Below, in pieces: positions 14,095 to 27,610 of a stretch of 64,000 nucleotides of DNA. Every line of letters begins with the position of its first letter. Within the stretch, counting starts at the first letter, position 1. This DNA is from Stomorhina lunata. Taxonomy: Eukaryota > Arthropoda > Insecta > Diptera > Rhiniidae. The position numbers and the translations under genes were made by a program. The notes below the pieces were generated by a model that saw only the letters and a program-made list of their open reading frames with translations, was not told the origin of the DNA and searched no databases. The DNA is taken from NCBI GenBank assembly GCA_933228675.1, contig OW121742.1, forward strand, positions 108,752,940 through 108,816,939. The letters run 5' to 3'.

Positions 14095-15790
14095 GTTGTC
14101 TATAGAAAGTCTGAAGAATAAAGAAATTTCGATACAAAAGCTGAGGATAGGACAACATTTTTACAGTAGGACAAAATTTCTTTAGAAAAGTTAACGATAC
14201 CACAACATTCCTATAGCAAAGTTGACTATATGACAACATGTCTACAGAAGAGTTGACGATAGGACAACATTTATATTGAAAAGTTGACGATAGGACAAGA
14301 TTTCTATACAAAACTTGACGATAGAACAAGACGTTAATAGAAAATTTAATAATGGAACAATAATTCTATGGTAAAGTTGAAGATAGGCAAATATTTCTTT
14401 AGAAAACTTGACGATAAGACAAGAATTATATACAAAACTTGACGATAGGTAAACACTTCTTTAGAAAACTTAAAGATGAGGCAAGATTTCTATAAAAAAT
14501 TTGACGATAGGACAAAATGTTAATAGAAATGTTGACGATAGGACAACATTTCTTTAAAAAAGTTTACGATAGGACAAGATTTCTATAGAAAAGTTGACGA
14601 TAGGACAAGATTTCTATAGAAAAGTTGACGATAGGACAAGATTTTTGTATAGAAATCTTGTCCTATCGTCAACTTCTCTATAGATTACGATAGAATGAGT
14701 TTTCTATAGAAAAGTTAAAGATAGGAAAACATCTCTATAGAAAAGTTGACGATAGGAAGACATTTCTATAGCAAAGTTGACGATAAGACAACATTTTTAT
14801 AGAAAAGTTGACGATAGGACAACATTTTAGTAGAAAAGTTGACTATAGGACAACACTTCTAAAGAAAAGTTGACGATAGGACAACATTTCTATAGAAAAG
14901 TTGACGATAGGAAGACATTTCTATAGAAAAGTTTACGATAAGAAGACATGTGTATAGAAAAGTTGACGATAGCGGAACATATCTACAAAAAAGTTGACGA
15001 AAGATCAACATTTCTATAATAAAGTTGACAATAGGAAGACATTACTATAGAAAAGTTGGCGATAAGAAAACATTTTTATAGAAGAGTTGACGATAGAACA
15101 ACATTTCTACAGAAAACTTGACGATAGGACAAATGCTATATATATAAATGTCTTCATATAGAAAAGTTGACGATAGGAAGACATTTCTATAGAAAAGTTG
15201 AAGACAGCACAACATTTCTAGAGAAAAGTCGACGACAGGACAACATTTATATAGAAAAGTTGACGACAGGACAACACTTCTTTAGAAAATTTGACGACAG
15301 GATAACATTTTTATAGAAAAGTTGACGACAGGACAACACTTCTATAGAAAAGTTGACGACGGAAAAACATTTCTATAGAAAAGTTGACTACAGGACAACA
15401 TTCCTATCATCAACTTTTTTTTAGAAATGTCTTCCTGTCGTCAACTTTTCTATAAAAATGTCTTCCTGTCGTCAACTTTTCTATAGAAATGTCTTCCTAT
15501 CGTCAACTTTTCTATAGAAATGTCTTCCTATCGTCAACTTTTCTATAGAAATGTCTTCCTATCGTAAACTTTTTTATAGAGATGTCTTCCTTGCGTCAAC
15601 TTTTTTATAGAAATTTTGTCCTGTAGTCAACTTTTCTATAGAAATGTTGTCCTATCGTCAACTTTTCTATACAAATGTTGTCTTATCGTCAACTTTTCTA
15701 TAGAAAAGTTGTTCTATCGTCAACTTTTCTATATAAATGTTGTCCTATCGTCAACTTTTCTATACAAATGTTGTCCTGTCGTCAACTTTT
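14095..15790. repeat. Degenerate 31-bp family array with orientation switches
   Basis: Subtypes gacgataggacaacattt and gacgacaggacaac, considerably more diverged than the neighbouring arrays. Orientation is forward to about 15405. From there to 15790 the units read in the inverse orientation (tcttcctatcgtcaac). A local perfect hairpin lies at 14624-14673. About 55 units. Confidence 0.92.
14624..14673. repeat. Perfect 21-bp-stem hairpin within 31-bp array
   Basis: The left arm at 14624-14644 (gttgacgataggacaag plus attt) is perfectly complementary to 14653-14673, with an 8-nt loop. It arose by a local inversion of one unit. Confidence 0.9.
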
Positions 15791-16454
15791 GACACCTAAG
15801 GAACTAAGCAATTTCGAAGCATAAAAATGATCCCTCTTATACAAAATTATTATATTCCAATACCTTTAATACCCACTTATATATATATATATATATAAAT
15901 TTCTAAGCTCTTCTAAACTTAAACGGAAGTTAAAAATGTAAAACATCCAAAAAGTCAGTAACTCACATGCACGTATTAACCCCCAGTCCAAAATCTTTCA
16001 CGTGTTAAATTTTTACTTTCTGTACAAACTTCCTCCTCCCTCTCGAACCACAATCTTTAAAGTCTGTAGAAAAAAATTCTTAGAAAGTTAACCAACATCT
16101 TTTTCCCCAAATGTGAGCGAAAAAAAACTCTGAAGTCGTAAAAGAAACGTGCCAAGACTATGAAAATGTTTTCTCTATATCCCTTTCTAAATCTTGTCCC
16201 CCAACCCCTTTTCTTTAATTTTATGTTACTCCAATATTTAACTGAAAAAATCCACATCAAGAGTTTTTGGATATTAATAAAAAAGATTTTTATTTGAAAG
16301 TATTTTTAGCAAAAATCCATGTGTTTCTTATTATCTATTTAGGGGTTGTTTTTGGTTAGATTAGACATAAAATAATGCTCAAAATAGAAATAAGTCTAAA
16401 TAAGCAAAGCACCTATATTTTTGATAACGAATACCCCCAACTTCCGAGAGGATG
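15791..16454. other. Unique spacer with (TA)n
   Basis: Non-repetitive AT-rich sequence with a short (TA)n run at about 15879-15897. A minus-strand open frame at 16057-16260 has no domain. No gene is called. Confidence 0.6.
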
Positions 16455-19400
16455 TTCCTTGTTTCAACTTTTCTATAAAAAATATTACTTCATCAACTTT
16501 TCTTTAAAAAAGTCATTTGATCAAATTTTCTTTAAAAAAGTCCTTTGATCAACTTTTCTTTAAAAAAGTCTTCCTTTGGTCAATTTTTCTATCGAAAAGT
16601 CTTTCTTTGGTCGACTTTTCTTTACAAAAGTCTTCCAGTGGTCAACTTTTCTTTAAAAAAATTTTAATTTGGTCAACTTTTTTTTAGAAAAGTCTTATTT
16701 TGGTCAACTTTTCTTTAGAAAAGTCCTCCTTTGGTCAACTTTTCTTTAGAAAAGTCCTCCTTTGGTCAACTTTTCTTTACAAAAGTCCTCCTTTGGTCAA
16801 CTTTTCTTTAGAAAAGTCTTCTTTTGGTCAACTATTCTTTAGAGAAGTTTCCTTTTATCAACTTTTCTTTAGAAAAGTCTCCCTTTGGACAACTTTTCTT
16901 TAGAAAAGTCTTCCTTTGGGCAACATTTTTTTAGAAAAGTTTTCCTTTGGTCTACTTTTCTTTAGAAAAGTTTTCCTTTGGTCTACTTTTCTTTAGAAAA
17001 GTCTTCCTTTGGTCAACTTTTCTTTAGAAAACTCTTTCTTATGTCAACTTTTCTTTAGAAAAGTCCTCCTTTGGTCAACTTTTCTTCAGAAATGTTTTTC
17101 TTTGGTCAACTTTCTATAGAAAAGTCTTCCTTTGGTCAACTTTTCTATAGAAAAGTCATCCTTTTGTCAATTTGTCTATAGAAAAGTCTTCCTTTGGTCA
17201 ACTTTTCTATAGAAAAGTCTTCCTTTGGTCAACTTTTCTATAGAAAAGTCTTCCTTTGGTCAACTTTTCTATAGAAAAGTCTTCCTTTGGTCAACTTTTC
17301 TATAGAAAAGTCTTCCTTTGGTCAACTTTTCTATAGAAAAGTCTTCCTTTGGTCAACTTTTCTATAGAAAAGCCTTCCTTTGGTCAACTTTTCTATAGAA
17401 AAGTCTTCCTTTGGTCAACTTTTCTATAGAAGAGTCTTCCTTTGGTCAACTTTTCTATAGAAAAGTCTTCCTTTGGTCAACTTTTCTATAGAAAAGTCTT
17501 CCTTTGGTCAACTTTTCTATAGAAAAATCTTCCTTTGGTCAACTTTTCTATAGAAAAGTCTTCCTTTGGTCAACTTTTCTGTAGAAAAGTCTTCCTTTGG
17601 TCAACTTTTCTGTAGAAAAGTCTTCCTTTGGTCAACTTTTCTATAGAAAAGTCTTCCTTAGGTCAACTTTTCTTTAGAAAAGTCTTCCTTTGGTCAACTT
17701 TTGTATAGAAAAGTCTTCCTTTGGTCAACTTTTCTATAGAAAAGTCTTCCTTTGGTCAACTTTTCTATAGAAAAGTCTTCCTTTGGTCAACTTTTCTATA
17801 GAAAAGTCTTCCTTTGGTCAACTTTTCTATAGAAAAGTCTTCCTTTGGTCAACTTTTCTATAGAAAAGTCTTCCTTTGGTCAACTTTTCTATAGAAAAGT
17901 CTTCCTTTGGTCAACTTTTCTATAGAAAAGTCTTCCTTTGGTCAACTTTTCTATAGAAAAGTCTTCCTTTGGTCAACTTTTCTATAGAAAAGTCTTCCTT
18001 TGGTCAACTTTTCTATAGAAAAGTCTTCCTTTGGTCAACTTTTCTATAGAAAAGTCTTCCTTTGGTCAACTTTTCTATAGAAAAGTCTTCCTTTGGTCAA
18101 CTTTTCTATAGAAAAGTCTTCCTTTGGTCAACTTTTTTATAGAAAAGTCTTCCTTTGGTCAACTTTTCTATAGAAAAGTCTTCCTTTGGTCAACTTTTCT
18201 ATAGAAAAGTCTTCCTTTGGTCAACTTTTCTATAGAAAAGTCTTCCTTTGGTCAACTTTTTTATAGAAAAGTCTTCCTTTGGTCAACTTTTCTATAGAAA
18301 AGTCTTCCTTTGGTCAACTTTTCTATAGAAAAGTCTTCCTTTGGTCAACTTTTCTATAGAAAAGTCTTCCTTTGGTCAACTTTTCTATAGAAAAGTCTTC
18401 CTTTGGTCAACTTTTCTATAGAAAAGTCTTCCTTTAGTCAACTTTTCTATAGAAAAGTCTTTCTTTGGTCAACTTTTCTTTAGAGAAGTCTTCCTTTGGT
18501 CAACCTTTCTTTAGAAAAGTCTTCCGTTGGTCAACTTTTCTTTAAAAAAGTCTTCCTTTGGTCAACTTTTCTTTTGAAAAGTCTTCCTTTGGGCAACATT
18601 TTTTTTAGAAAAGTCTTCCGTTGGTCAACTTTTCTTTAGAAAAGTCTTCCTTTGGTCAACTTTTCTTTAGAAAACTCTTTCTTATGTCAACTTTTCTTTA
18701 GAAAAGTCTTTCTTATGTCAACTTTTCTATTGAAAAGTCTTCCTTTGATCAACTTTTCTATTGAAAAGTCTTCCTTTTGTCAATTTTTCTATACAAAAGT
18801 CTTCCTTTGGTCAACTTTTCTATAGAAAAGTCTTCCTTTGGTCAACTTTTCTATAGAAAAGTCTTCCTTTGGTCAACTTTTCTATAGAAAAGTCTTCCTT
18901 TGGTCAACTTTTCTATAGAAAAGTTTTCCTTTGGTCAACTTTTCTATAGAAAAGTCTTCCTTTGGTCAACTTTTCTATAGAAAAGTCTTCCTTTGGTCAA
19001 CTTTTCTATAGAAAAGTCTTCCTTTGGTCAACTTTTCTATAGAAAAGTCTTCCTTTGGTCAACTTTTCTATAGAAAAGTCTTCCTTTGGTCAACTTTTCT
19101 ATAGAAAAGTCTTCCTTTGGTCAACTTTTCTATAGAAAAGTCTTCCTTTGGTCAACTTTTCTATAGAAAAGTCTTCCTTTGGTCAACTTTTCTATAGAAA
19201 AGTCTTCCTTTGGTCAACTTTTCTATAGAAAAGTCTTCCTTTGGTCAACTTTCCTATAGAAAAGTCTTCCTGTTGTCAACTTTTCTATAGAAAAGTCTTC
19301 CTTAGGTCAACTTTTCTTTAGAAAAGTCTTCCTTTGGTAAACTTTTCTTTAGAAAAGTTTTCCTTTGATCAACTTTTCTTGAAAAACTCTTTCTTTGGTC

Positions 19401-20085
19401 AACTTTTCTATAGAAAAGTCTTCCTTTGGTCAACTTTTCTATAGAAAAGTCTTCCTTTGGTCAACTTTTCTATAGAAAAGTCTTCCTTTGGTCAACTTTT
19501 CTATAGAAAAGTTTTCCTTTGGTCAACTTTTCTATAGAAAAGTCTTCCGTTGGTCAACTTTTCTATAGAAAAGTCTTCCTTTGGTCAACTTTTGTATAGA
19601 AAAGTCTTCCTTTGGTCAACTTTTCTATAGAAAAGTCTTCCTTTGGTCAACTTTTCTATAGAAAAGTCTTCCTTTGGTCAACTTTTCTATAGAAAAGTCT
19701 TCCTTTGGTCAACTTTTCTATAGAAAAGTCTTCCTTTGGTCAACTTTTCTATAGAAAAGTCTTCCTTTGGTCAACTTTTCTATAGAAAAGTCTTCCTTTG
19801 GTCAACTTTCCTATAGAAAAGTCTTCCTTAGGTCAACTTTTCTTTAGAAAAGTCTTCCTTTGGTAAACTTTTCTTTAGAAAAGTTTTCCTTTGATCAACT
19901 TTTCTATAGAAAAGTCTTCCTTTGGTCAACTTTTCTATAGAAAAGTCTTCCTTAGGTCAACTTTTCTTTAGAAAAGTCTTCCTTTGGTAAACTTTTCTTT
20001 AGAAAAGTTTTCCTTTGATCAACTTTTCTTGAAAAACTCTTCCTTTGGTCAACTTTTCTATAGAAAAGTCTTCCTTTGGTCATTT
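16455..20085 (-). repeat. 31-bp minisatellite array, inverse orientation
   Basis: About 117 units reading cttcctttggtcaac plus the palindromic core ttttctatagaaaa, the reverse complement of subtype gaccaaaggaagac at 6.3-8.2 kb. The 5' part (16455-17100) is degenerate, with cores altered to ctttagaaaag; the rest is homogeneous. Marker variants are duplicated (aaaactctttcttatgtc at 17028 and 18671; tggtaaac at 19335, 19861 and 19985). Confidence 0.97.
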
Positions 20086-21219
20086 TTTTTTATTTTTGTT
20101 TCATATTTTGGATCTACCCGTCTGTCGTTGGTAATTCCTTGACATTATTTTGAAATAATAATATATTTTTAGGGGAGATATGAACTCCTTATGTGATAAA
20201 TTTATTTTTCATATAAATTTTATAATCCTCTTTATAGAAATTTTTTCTTCGTGAGCTTTGCTTCAAAGTAATTCCTACATTAAAGCATTTTTAGTCAGGG
20301 GTTCGTTTGGGTGTATTAAGTTTTTTTTATAAATTTTATGTTAAGGTGGTTTTGGCTTTGGTCCTTACATGCATTTCCTGGTAAACCTCAATATAATGAT
20401 TTTCGTAATGATGATGAAAATCATAATGATGAAACGCACTTAAAGGTTTAGTAAAAAATATGTATTTATAAAAATAACTTTGCTTTGGTGTTTAAATTTT
20501 TTTAGTCCTTTTTTCTGTAAGTAAAAGGATATGTTTCGAATGTGTGGAAATATATGTGTCAATAGCTGTGAACAAGTCCTTTAGTCCCATTTAGAATTAT
20601 GAATATCGATTATTTTTTTATGGCTGTGGTAGGTTTTTTAGCTTTAAGGATTTGTTTTAAGCAGGAGAAAGTAGGGTTGCAAATTATGAGTTTGTTGTCC
20701 TTTTTATTTGCTCCTAAAAAGAAAAACGAAAAATTCCTTTACTTTAAAAAAAAATTCTAAAACTGTATGGCATTTCCGTGTATAATTTTGACCTTTTTCC
20801 TCTAACTCTGAGTTTTAATGAAAATATTTGCTTAACGAACAGGCTTTGACCATTTGCATGTTTAGTCTTTCGCAAAAAGGATAATAAAGGACTCATTTGT
20901 GTGTTAATGTTTTCATGTTTATCATTCATTTAAGGGGGTTTTTCCCTGAAATTGTACCAAAACATGAATGTGTAAATTTTATAATAATTTTTGTTGCCTT
21001 TTAAATTAGAGAAAAGGTTGTTTTTTAAATTCATTTGCATTTCAAATTCAATGAAAACAGGATCAAGGACATAAAGGGAAATTTATGAAATATGAAAACA
21101 AATACAAAATTTGGTTTTAAAATGAATGATTTGACAAATTTATTGAGTTTTAACTCAATAATTTTGATTTATTTTCATCCATAATCTGTTTTTCCTCCTT
21201 TCTTAATCCTTTAACTAAG
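20086..21219. other. Unique AT-rich spacer
   Basis: AT-rich non-repetitive DNA between two arrays. A minus-strand open frame at 20744-20929 (61 codons) has no recognisable content. No gene is seen. Confidence 0.6.
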
Positions 21220-24200
21220 TTTCTTCAAGTGAAATAAAGTTTCGTCAAGTTTTTAAAATGGCTTATCTCTAGAAATTTTTATTGATTTTAATTAACGCTT
21301 AATAATACTATAAGAATATAATAAAACTTTTAATTTTTAAAGTTTCGTTAATCAAAACAAAGTTTCGTTAAGCTAAAATCCAAAAATTTTAAATGAACTC
21401 AATTAACGGCTAATATTAATATATGAATATAATTAAATTTTTAGTTTTTAAAGTTTCGTTAAGTAAAACAAAGTTTCGTTAAGTTTTTAAAATGCCCAAA
21501 ATCATAAAATTTTAAATGATTTTGAATAATGGGTATGACTAGTAAAGGAATATAACAAAAGTACAAATTTTAAAAGTTTCGTTAAGTTTTTAAAATGTCT
21601 AAAATCGGAAAATTTTAAATGATTTCAAACGAGGGTTAATAAGAATATATGAATATAATTAAATTATAAATTTTTAAAGTTTCGTTAAATAAAATAAAGT
21701 TTCGTTAAGTTTTTAAAATGTCCAAAATCGGAAAATTTTAAATGATTTTGAATAATGGGTATGACTTGTAAAGGAATATAACAAAAGTACAAATTTTAAA
21801 AGTTTCGTTAAGTATAATAAAGTTTCGTTAAGTTTTTAAAATGTCCAAACTCGGAAAATTTTACATGATTCAAATTAATGGTTAATGAAAGTAAAAGAAA
21901 ATAAAAAAATTATAGATTTTAAAAATTTCGTTAAGTAAAAAAAAGTTTCGTTAAGTTTTTAAAATGTCTAAAATCGTAAAATTTTAAATGATTACAAATA
22001 AGGCTTAATAAGAATATATGAATATAATAACATGATAAATTTTAAAACTTTCGTTAAGTAAAAAAAAGTTTCGTAAAGTTTTTAAAATGGCCAAAATCGA
22101 AAAACTTTAAATGATTTAAATTAACAGTGAACAATAGTATAAAAGTATAATAAAATTATAATTTTTAAAAGTTTCGTTAAGTAAAAGAAAGTTTCGTTAG
22201 ATTTTGAAAATGTCTAAAATCGAAAAATTTTCAATGACTTCAAACAAGGGTTAATAAGAATATATGAATATAATAAAATGATAAATTTTAAAAGTTTCGT
22301 TAAGTTTTTAAAATGCCCAAAATCTAAAAATTTTGAATGATTTCAAATAAGGGTTAATAAGAATTAATGAAAATAACAAAATTATAAATTTTAAAAGTTT
22401 CGTTAAGTAAAAAAAAAAGTTTCGTTAAGTTTTAAAAATGTTCAAAATCGGAAAATTTTGAATGATTTCAAATGAGGGTTAATAAGAATATATGAATATT
22501 ATAAAATTATAAATTTTAAAAGTTTCTTTAAGTAAAAAAAAGTTTCGTTAAGTTTTTAAAATGTCTAAAATCAGAAAATTTTACATGATTTAAATTAATG
22601 GTTAACGAAAGTAAAGGAAAATAATAAAATGTTGAGTGTTAAAAGTTTCGTTAAGTAAAAAAAAGTTTGGTTAAGTTTTGAAAATGTCCAAAATCGGAAA
22701 AATTTTGAATGATTTTAAATAAGGGTTAATAAGGGTATATGAATATAATAAAATTATAAATTTTAAAACTTTTGTTAAGTAAAATAAAGCTTCGTTAAGT
22801 TTTTAAAATGTCCAAAATCGGAAAATTTAGAATGATTTTTATTAATGGCTAGAGAAAGTAAAGGAAATAAATGAATAGTTCAATTTTAAAAGTTTCGTTA
22901 AATAAAATAAAGTTTCGTTAAGTTTTTAAAATCGTCCTTTTTGAAATATTTTTTTTATATTTGAAATCACTATAATCAAATATAAAGAAATTTGTTAAAT
23001 TTTTGGGGTATTAGAGTTTCGTTAAGTCAAATTAACTTTCGTTAAGTTTTAAAAATTGCAAAAATTGCAAAGTTCTTAGTGTATTTGGTCAATGTTTAAT
23101 TAAAATATAAGAATATTATTCAATTTTTGATTTAAAATGATTCGTTAAGTAAAATAAAGTTTCGTTAAGTTTTTAAAAATATTCAAAATAAATAAATTTC
23201 TGTGGATTTGAAATCACAGACCTCAAATCTAGAAGAATATGCTAAAAAGTTTGTTAAAATATGTTTCGTTAGGTAAAAAATAGATTCGTTAAGTTTCTAA
23301 AATGGCCAAAATCAAAAATTTATTTAATGATTTGAGTTAAGGGTTAGTTATAGTACAAGAACGCGATGAAAGTTTTTATTTAAGATGTTTCGTTAAGTAA
23401 AATAAAGTTTCGTTAAGTTTTTGAAACATCAGAATCAAAAATTTTTCGTGAACTTAAAATCACTATAATTTAGTATAAAGAAATTAACTAAGTTTTTGAT
23501 TCTTTTAAGTTTCGTTAAGTAAAATGAAGTTTTGTTAAGTTTTTAAAATGGTTTAACTAACGATTTTTTTTTTTTTGGTTTTAAAATTACAAATCTCAAA
23601 TATAGAAGAATATATTAAAAATTTGGTTAAAATATGTTTCGTAAAAAAAGTAAAGTTTCTTTAAGTTTTCAAAATAGACCAAATTGGAAAATGTTTAATG
23701 GTTTGATGTTAGGCTATGTTATAGAATGAAAACGTAATGAATTTTTTATTTAGAATGTTTCGTCAAGTAAAATAAAGTTTCGTTAAGTTTCTAAAATGGT
23801 TAAAATAACGAATCTTGATTGGCTTTTAAATTACAAATCACAAATCTAGAAGAATATGTCAAAAATTTGGTTAAAATATGTTTCGTTAAAAAAAAATAAA
23901 GTTTCGTTAAGTTTTTAAAATAGATCAAATCGAAAATTTTTGAATAACTTAATTTTTGGGTTTGTTATAGTAAAAGAACATCATACAAGTTTTTATTTAG
24001 AATGTTTCGTTAAGTGAAATAAAGTTTCGTTAAGTTTTTAAAATGGTTAAAATAACAAATTTTTTCTGGTTTTAAAATTATAAATTTCAAATATAGAAGA
24101 ATATGATTTTTTTTAAATATATTTCGTTAAAAAAAAATAAAGTTTCGTTAAGTTTTTAAAATAGACCAAATCGTAAAATTTTGAATGATTTGATTTAAGG

Positions 24201-24860
24201 GTTGGTTATAGTATGAAAACGTGATGAAATCTTGTATTTCGAATCTTTCGTTAAGTAAAATAAAGTTTCGTTAAGTTTCTAAAATGGTTTAAATAATAAA
24301 ATTTTTCTGGTTTTAAAATTACAAATCTTAAATATAGAAGAATTTTGCACAAATTTTGTTAAAATATGTTTCGTTAAAAAAATAAAGTTTCGTTAAGTTT
24401 TTAAAATCGAAGAAATCGGAAAATTTTAAATGATTTGAGTTAAGGGTTTATTATAGTATGAGAACGTGATGAAATTTTTTTGTTTAGAATGTTTCGTTAA
24501 GTAAAATAAAGTTTCGTTAAGTTTTTAAAATGGTTTAAATAACGAAATTTTTCTGGTTTTAAAATTGCAAATCTTAATTATAGAAGAATATCGTAAAAAT
24601 TTTGTTAAAATATGTTTCGTTAAAAAAAATAAAGTTTCGTTAAGTTTTTAAAATCGACCAAATCGAAAATTTTTAAATGATTTGAGTTTAGGGTTTGTTA
24701 TAGTATGAAAACGTGATGAAATTTTTTATTTAAAATCTTTCGTTAAGTAAAATAAAGTTTCGTTAAGTTTTAAAAATGTTCAAATTTTCAAAATTTTGTA
24801 TGTGTCTTATTAAAAAATTCTCAAATTTAAAAAAAGAAATGCTAAATTTTTACTGCTTTT
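21220..24860 (+). repeat. ~122-bp satellite with paired gtttcgttaag boxes
   Basis: About 30 monomers spaced near 122 bp. Each has two copies of gtttcgttaag set about 20 bp apart (separated by taaaataaa), then tttttaaaatg and a diverged AT-rich spacer of about 85-90 bp. From about 23100 two monomer types alternate, one with aacgaaatttttctggtttt and one with tagaccaaatcgaaaatttt, giving a dimeric higher-order unit of about 245 bp. Confidence 0.93.
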
Positions 24861-26283
24861 ATGTTTTGTAAAGTAAAATTCTTCTTAAAACGGGGGTTTT
24901 CTTCTATTACATCCTTTTCCTTCGTGTCTCCTTGAAATTAAGCTTTAGCAATAAAAATTATATATTTACGTGCAAATTGCTTGTTTATAAGACCCCAGAT
25001 AATTCCTTCATCCTTTGAAAATTTCTTCAAACTTTTGAGCAAAACTCAAAGCTCACGTCTGTGTATTACACCAAATAAAATTGATTAAATTTAACCTTTT
25101 CCTTTTGCCTAATAACGAATACGTTTTCAGTTTTAGTAAATGCGTAAATTTTAGCTTTATCTCGTGTAAAATACTTGTAATAAATAAAATTCAAATTCCA
25201 AACAATTCCAACAATTGCCATTGAATTTAGTAACAAATTTCGTGTGAATTGTTTTACATTTTTTTTAAAAGACTTCTTTTTCCGATACAAATTTTTAGTG
25301 CTATTTCCTACTCTAGTGGTATTTTGCTAGTAAAGCTTTTGAATGGCTTTAAAGATACAAAAAAAGGAGCCTTTTGTGTATTAATAAGGGTCATAAATCA
25401 GAATTAGCTACTATTTTTAAAGGAAAAGAAAAGAAGTAGTATAAAATGTACACTGAGAAAATTTTGGGATATTATCATAGAGTAAGAAAGAAAGAATAAC
25501 GATATGTAGAAAAAGAAAAAATATATACTAAATTTGTTTACAATTTCAAATTATTAGTGTTTCATATAATTTTAACATTGTTTTGAAATATTTGCCATTT
25601 TCACCCACTTATTTCTCTGACTGTATTTTAAAGGTATGTTAGTTAGAATTATTATCTTAAATATTGTTTGTAGGTTCCTTTATTTAGTAACACTCCTCTT
25701 CTATATTTTTCCTTTTTAACTCCTATAAAACTTTTTTAAGCTCTTTAATGTTTTTAAAGTCTTTAAAAATTGTCATAAATTATGGCATTAGAGGAGCTTT
25801 CCAACAATTTGAGATTTTTATTCCCATCCCAAGTTATGAGAAATTCTATAATCCTCCAGCAAAGGCCAATATAAATAAATGGATTTGGTTGTATTTCTTA
25901 CCTTAAATAGAAAGAAAAGATTTCATTAGCATGATTTATATATAGAAAAATTTATAGAGAAAACTTAAGTCTTACTCACTTTCCATAATCCAGAAAATTT
26001 ATGTTCAAAAGTATTCAAATCCTAGTTAAAGATTTATATTTATTTGTGGATTTTGAATTTTTTTATATATCCTTTTTTTTAATTTTACATAAATTTTAGA
26101 AAAATTGAAATATTTGTAAGTAGTTAAAGTGTTTGGTCTGTTTGAAAAATATAGATCTCCATGAATCTATTCAAACTGACATTTTATGTCAAATAATTTA
26201 TGTTATGTTATGGAATGTTATAGAAATTTAAAATTGATTGGTTAGAAAATTGTCCTGAATTGGCTTTGACTAACATGACTAAC
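24861..26283. other. Unique AT-rich spacer
   Basis: About 1.4 kb without internal periodicity. A minus-strand open frame at 25066-25290 (74 codons, Lys/Phe-rich) has no recognisable domain. No gene is called. Confidence 0.6.
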
Positions 26284-27610
26284 ATAACTATAGAAAAGTT
26301 GACCAAAGGAAGACTTTTCTAAACAAAAGTTGACCAAAGAAAGACTTTTCTATAGAAAAGTTGACCAAAGGAAGACTTTTCTATAGAAAAGTTGACCAAA
26401 GGAAGACTTTTCTATAGAAAAGTTGACCAAAGGAAGACTTTTCTAAACAAAAGTTGACCAAAGAAAGACTTTTCTATAGAAAAGTTGACCAAAGGAAGAC
26501 TTTTCTATAGAAAAGTTGACCAAAGGAAGACTTTTCTAAACAAAAGTTGACCAAAGAAAGACTTTTCTATAGAAAAGTTGACCAAAGGAAGACTTTTCTA
26601 TAGAAAAGTTGACCAAAGGAAGACTTTTCTATAGAAAAGTTGACCAAAGGAAGACTTTTCTATAGAAAAGTTGACCAAAGGAAGACTTTTCTATAGAAAA
26701 GTTGACCAAAGGAAGACTTTTCTATAGAAAAGTTGACCAAGGAAAGACTTTTCTATAGAAAAGTTGACCAAAGGAAGACTTTTCTAAAGAAAAGTTGACC
26801 AAAGGAAGACTTTTCTAAAGAAAAGTTGACCAAAGGAAGACTTTTCTATAGAAAAATTGACCAAAGGAAGACTTTTCTATAGAAAAGTTGACCAAAGGAA
26901 GAATTTTCTATAGAAAAGTTGATCAAAGGAAGACTTTTCCATAGAAAAGTTGACCAAAGGAAGACTTTTCCATAGAAAAGTTGACCAAAGGAAGACTTTT
27001 CCATAGAAAAGTTGACCAAAGGAAGACTTTTCTAAACAAAAGTTGACCAAAGAAAGACTTTTCTATAGAAAAGTTGACCAAAGGAAGACTTTTCTATAGA
27101 AAAGTTGACCAAAGAAAGACTTTTCTATAGAAAAGTTGACCAAAAGAAGACTTTTCTATAGAAAAGTTGACCAAAGGAAGACTTTTCTATAGAAAAGTTG
27201 ACCAAAGGAAGACTTTTCTGTAGAAAAGTTGACCAAAGGAAGACTTTTCTGTAGAAAAGTTGACCAAAGGAAGACTTTTCTGTAGAAAAGTTGACCAAAG
27301 GAAGACTTTTCTATAGAAAAGTTGACCAAAGGAAGACTTTTCTATAGAAAAGTTGACCAAAGGAAGACTTTTCTATAGAAAAGTTGACCAAAGGAAGACT
27401 TTTCTATAGAAAAGTTGACCAAAGGAAGATTTTTCTATAGAAAAGTTGACCAAAGGAAGACTTTTCTATAGAAAAGTTGACCAAAGGAAGACTTTTCTAA
27501 AGAAAAGTTGACCAAAGGAAGACTTTTCTAAAGAAAAGTTGGCCAAAGGAAGACTTTTCTATAGAAAAGTTCACCAATGGAAACCTTTTCTATAGAAAAG
27601 TTGACCAAAC
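26284..27610 (+). repeat. 31-bp minisatellite array, subtype gaccaaaggaagac
   Basis: About 43 forward units with the usual core. Some cores read ctaaacaaaag, ccatagaaaag or ctgtagaaaag, and these occur in short runs of like units. It ends at gttgaccaaac and passes directly into the AT array at 27610. Confidence 0.96.
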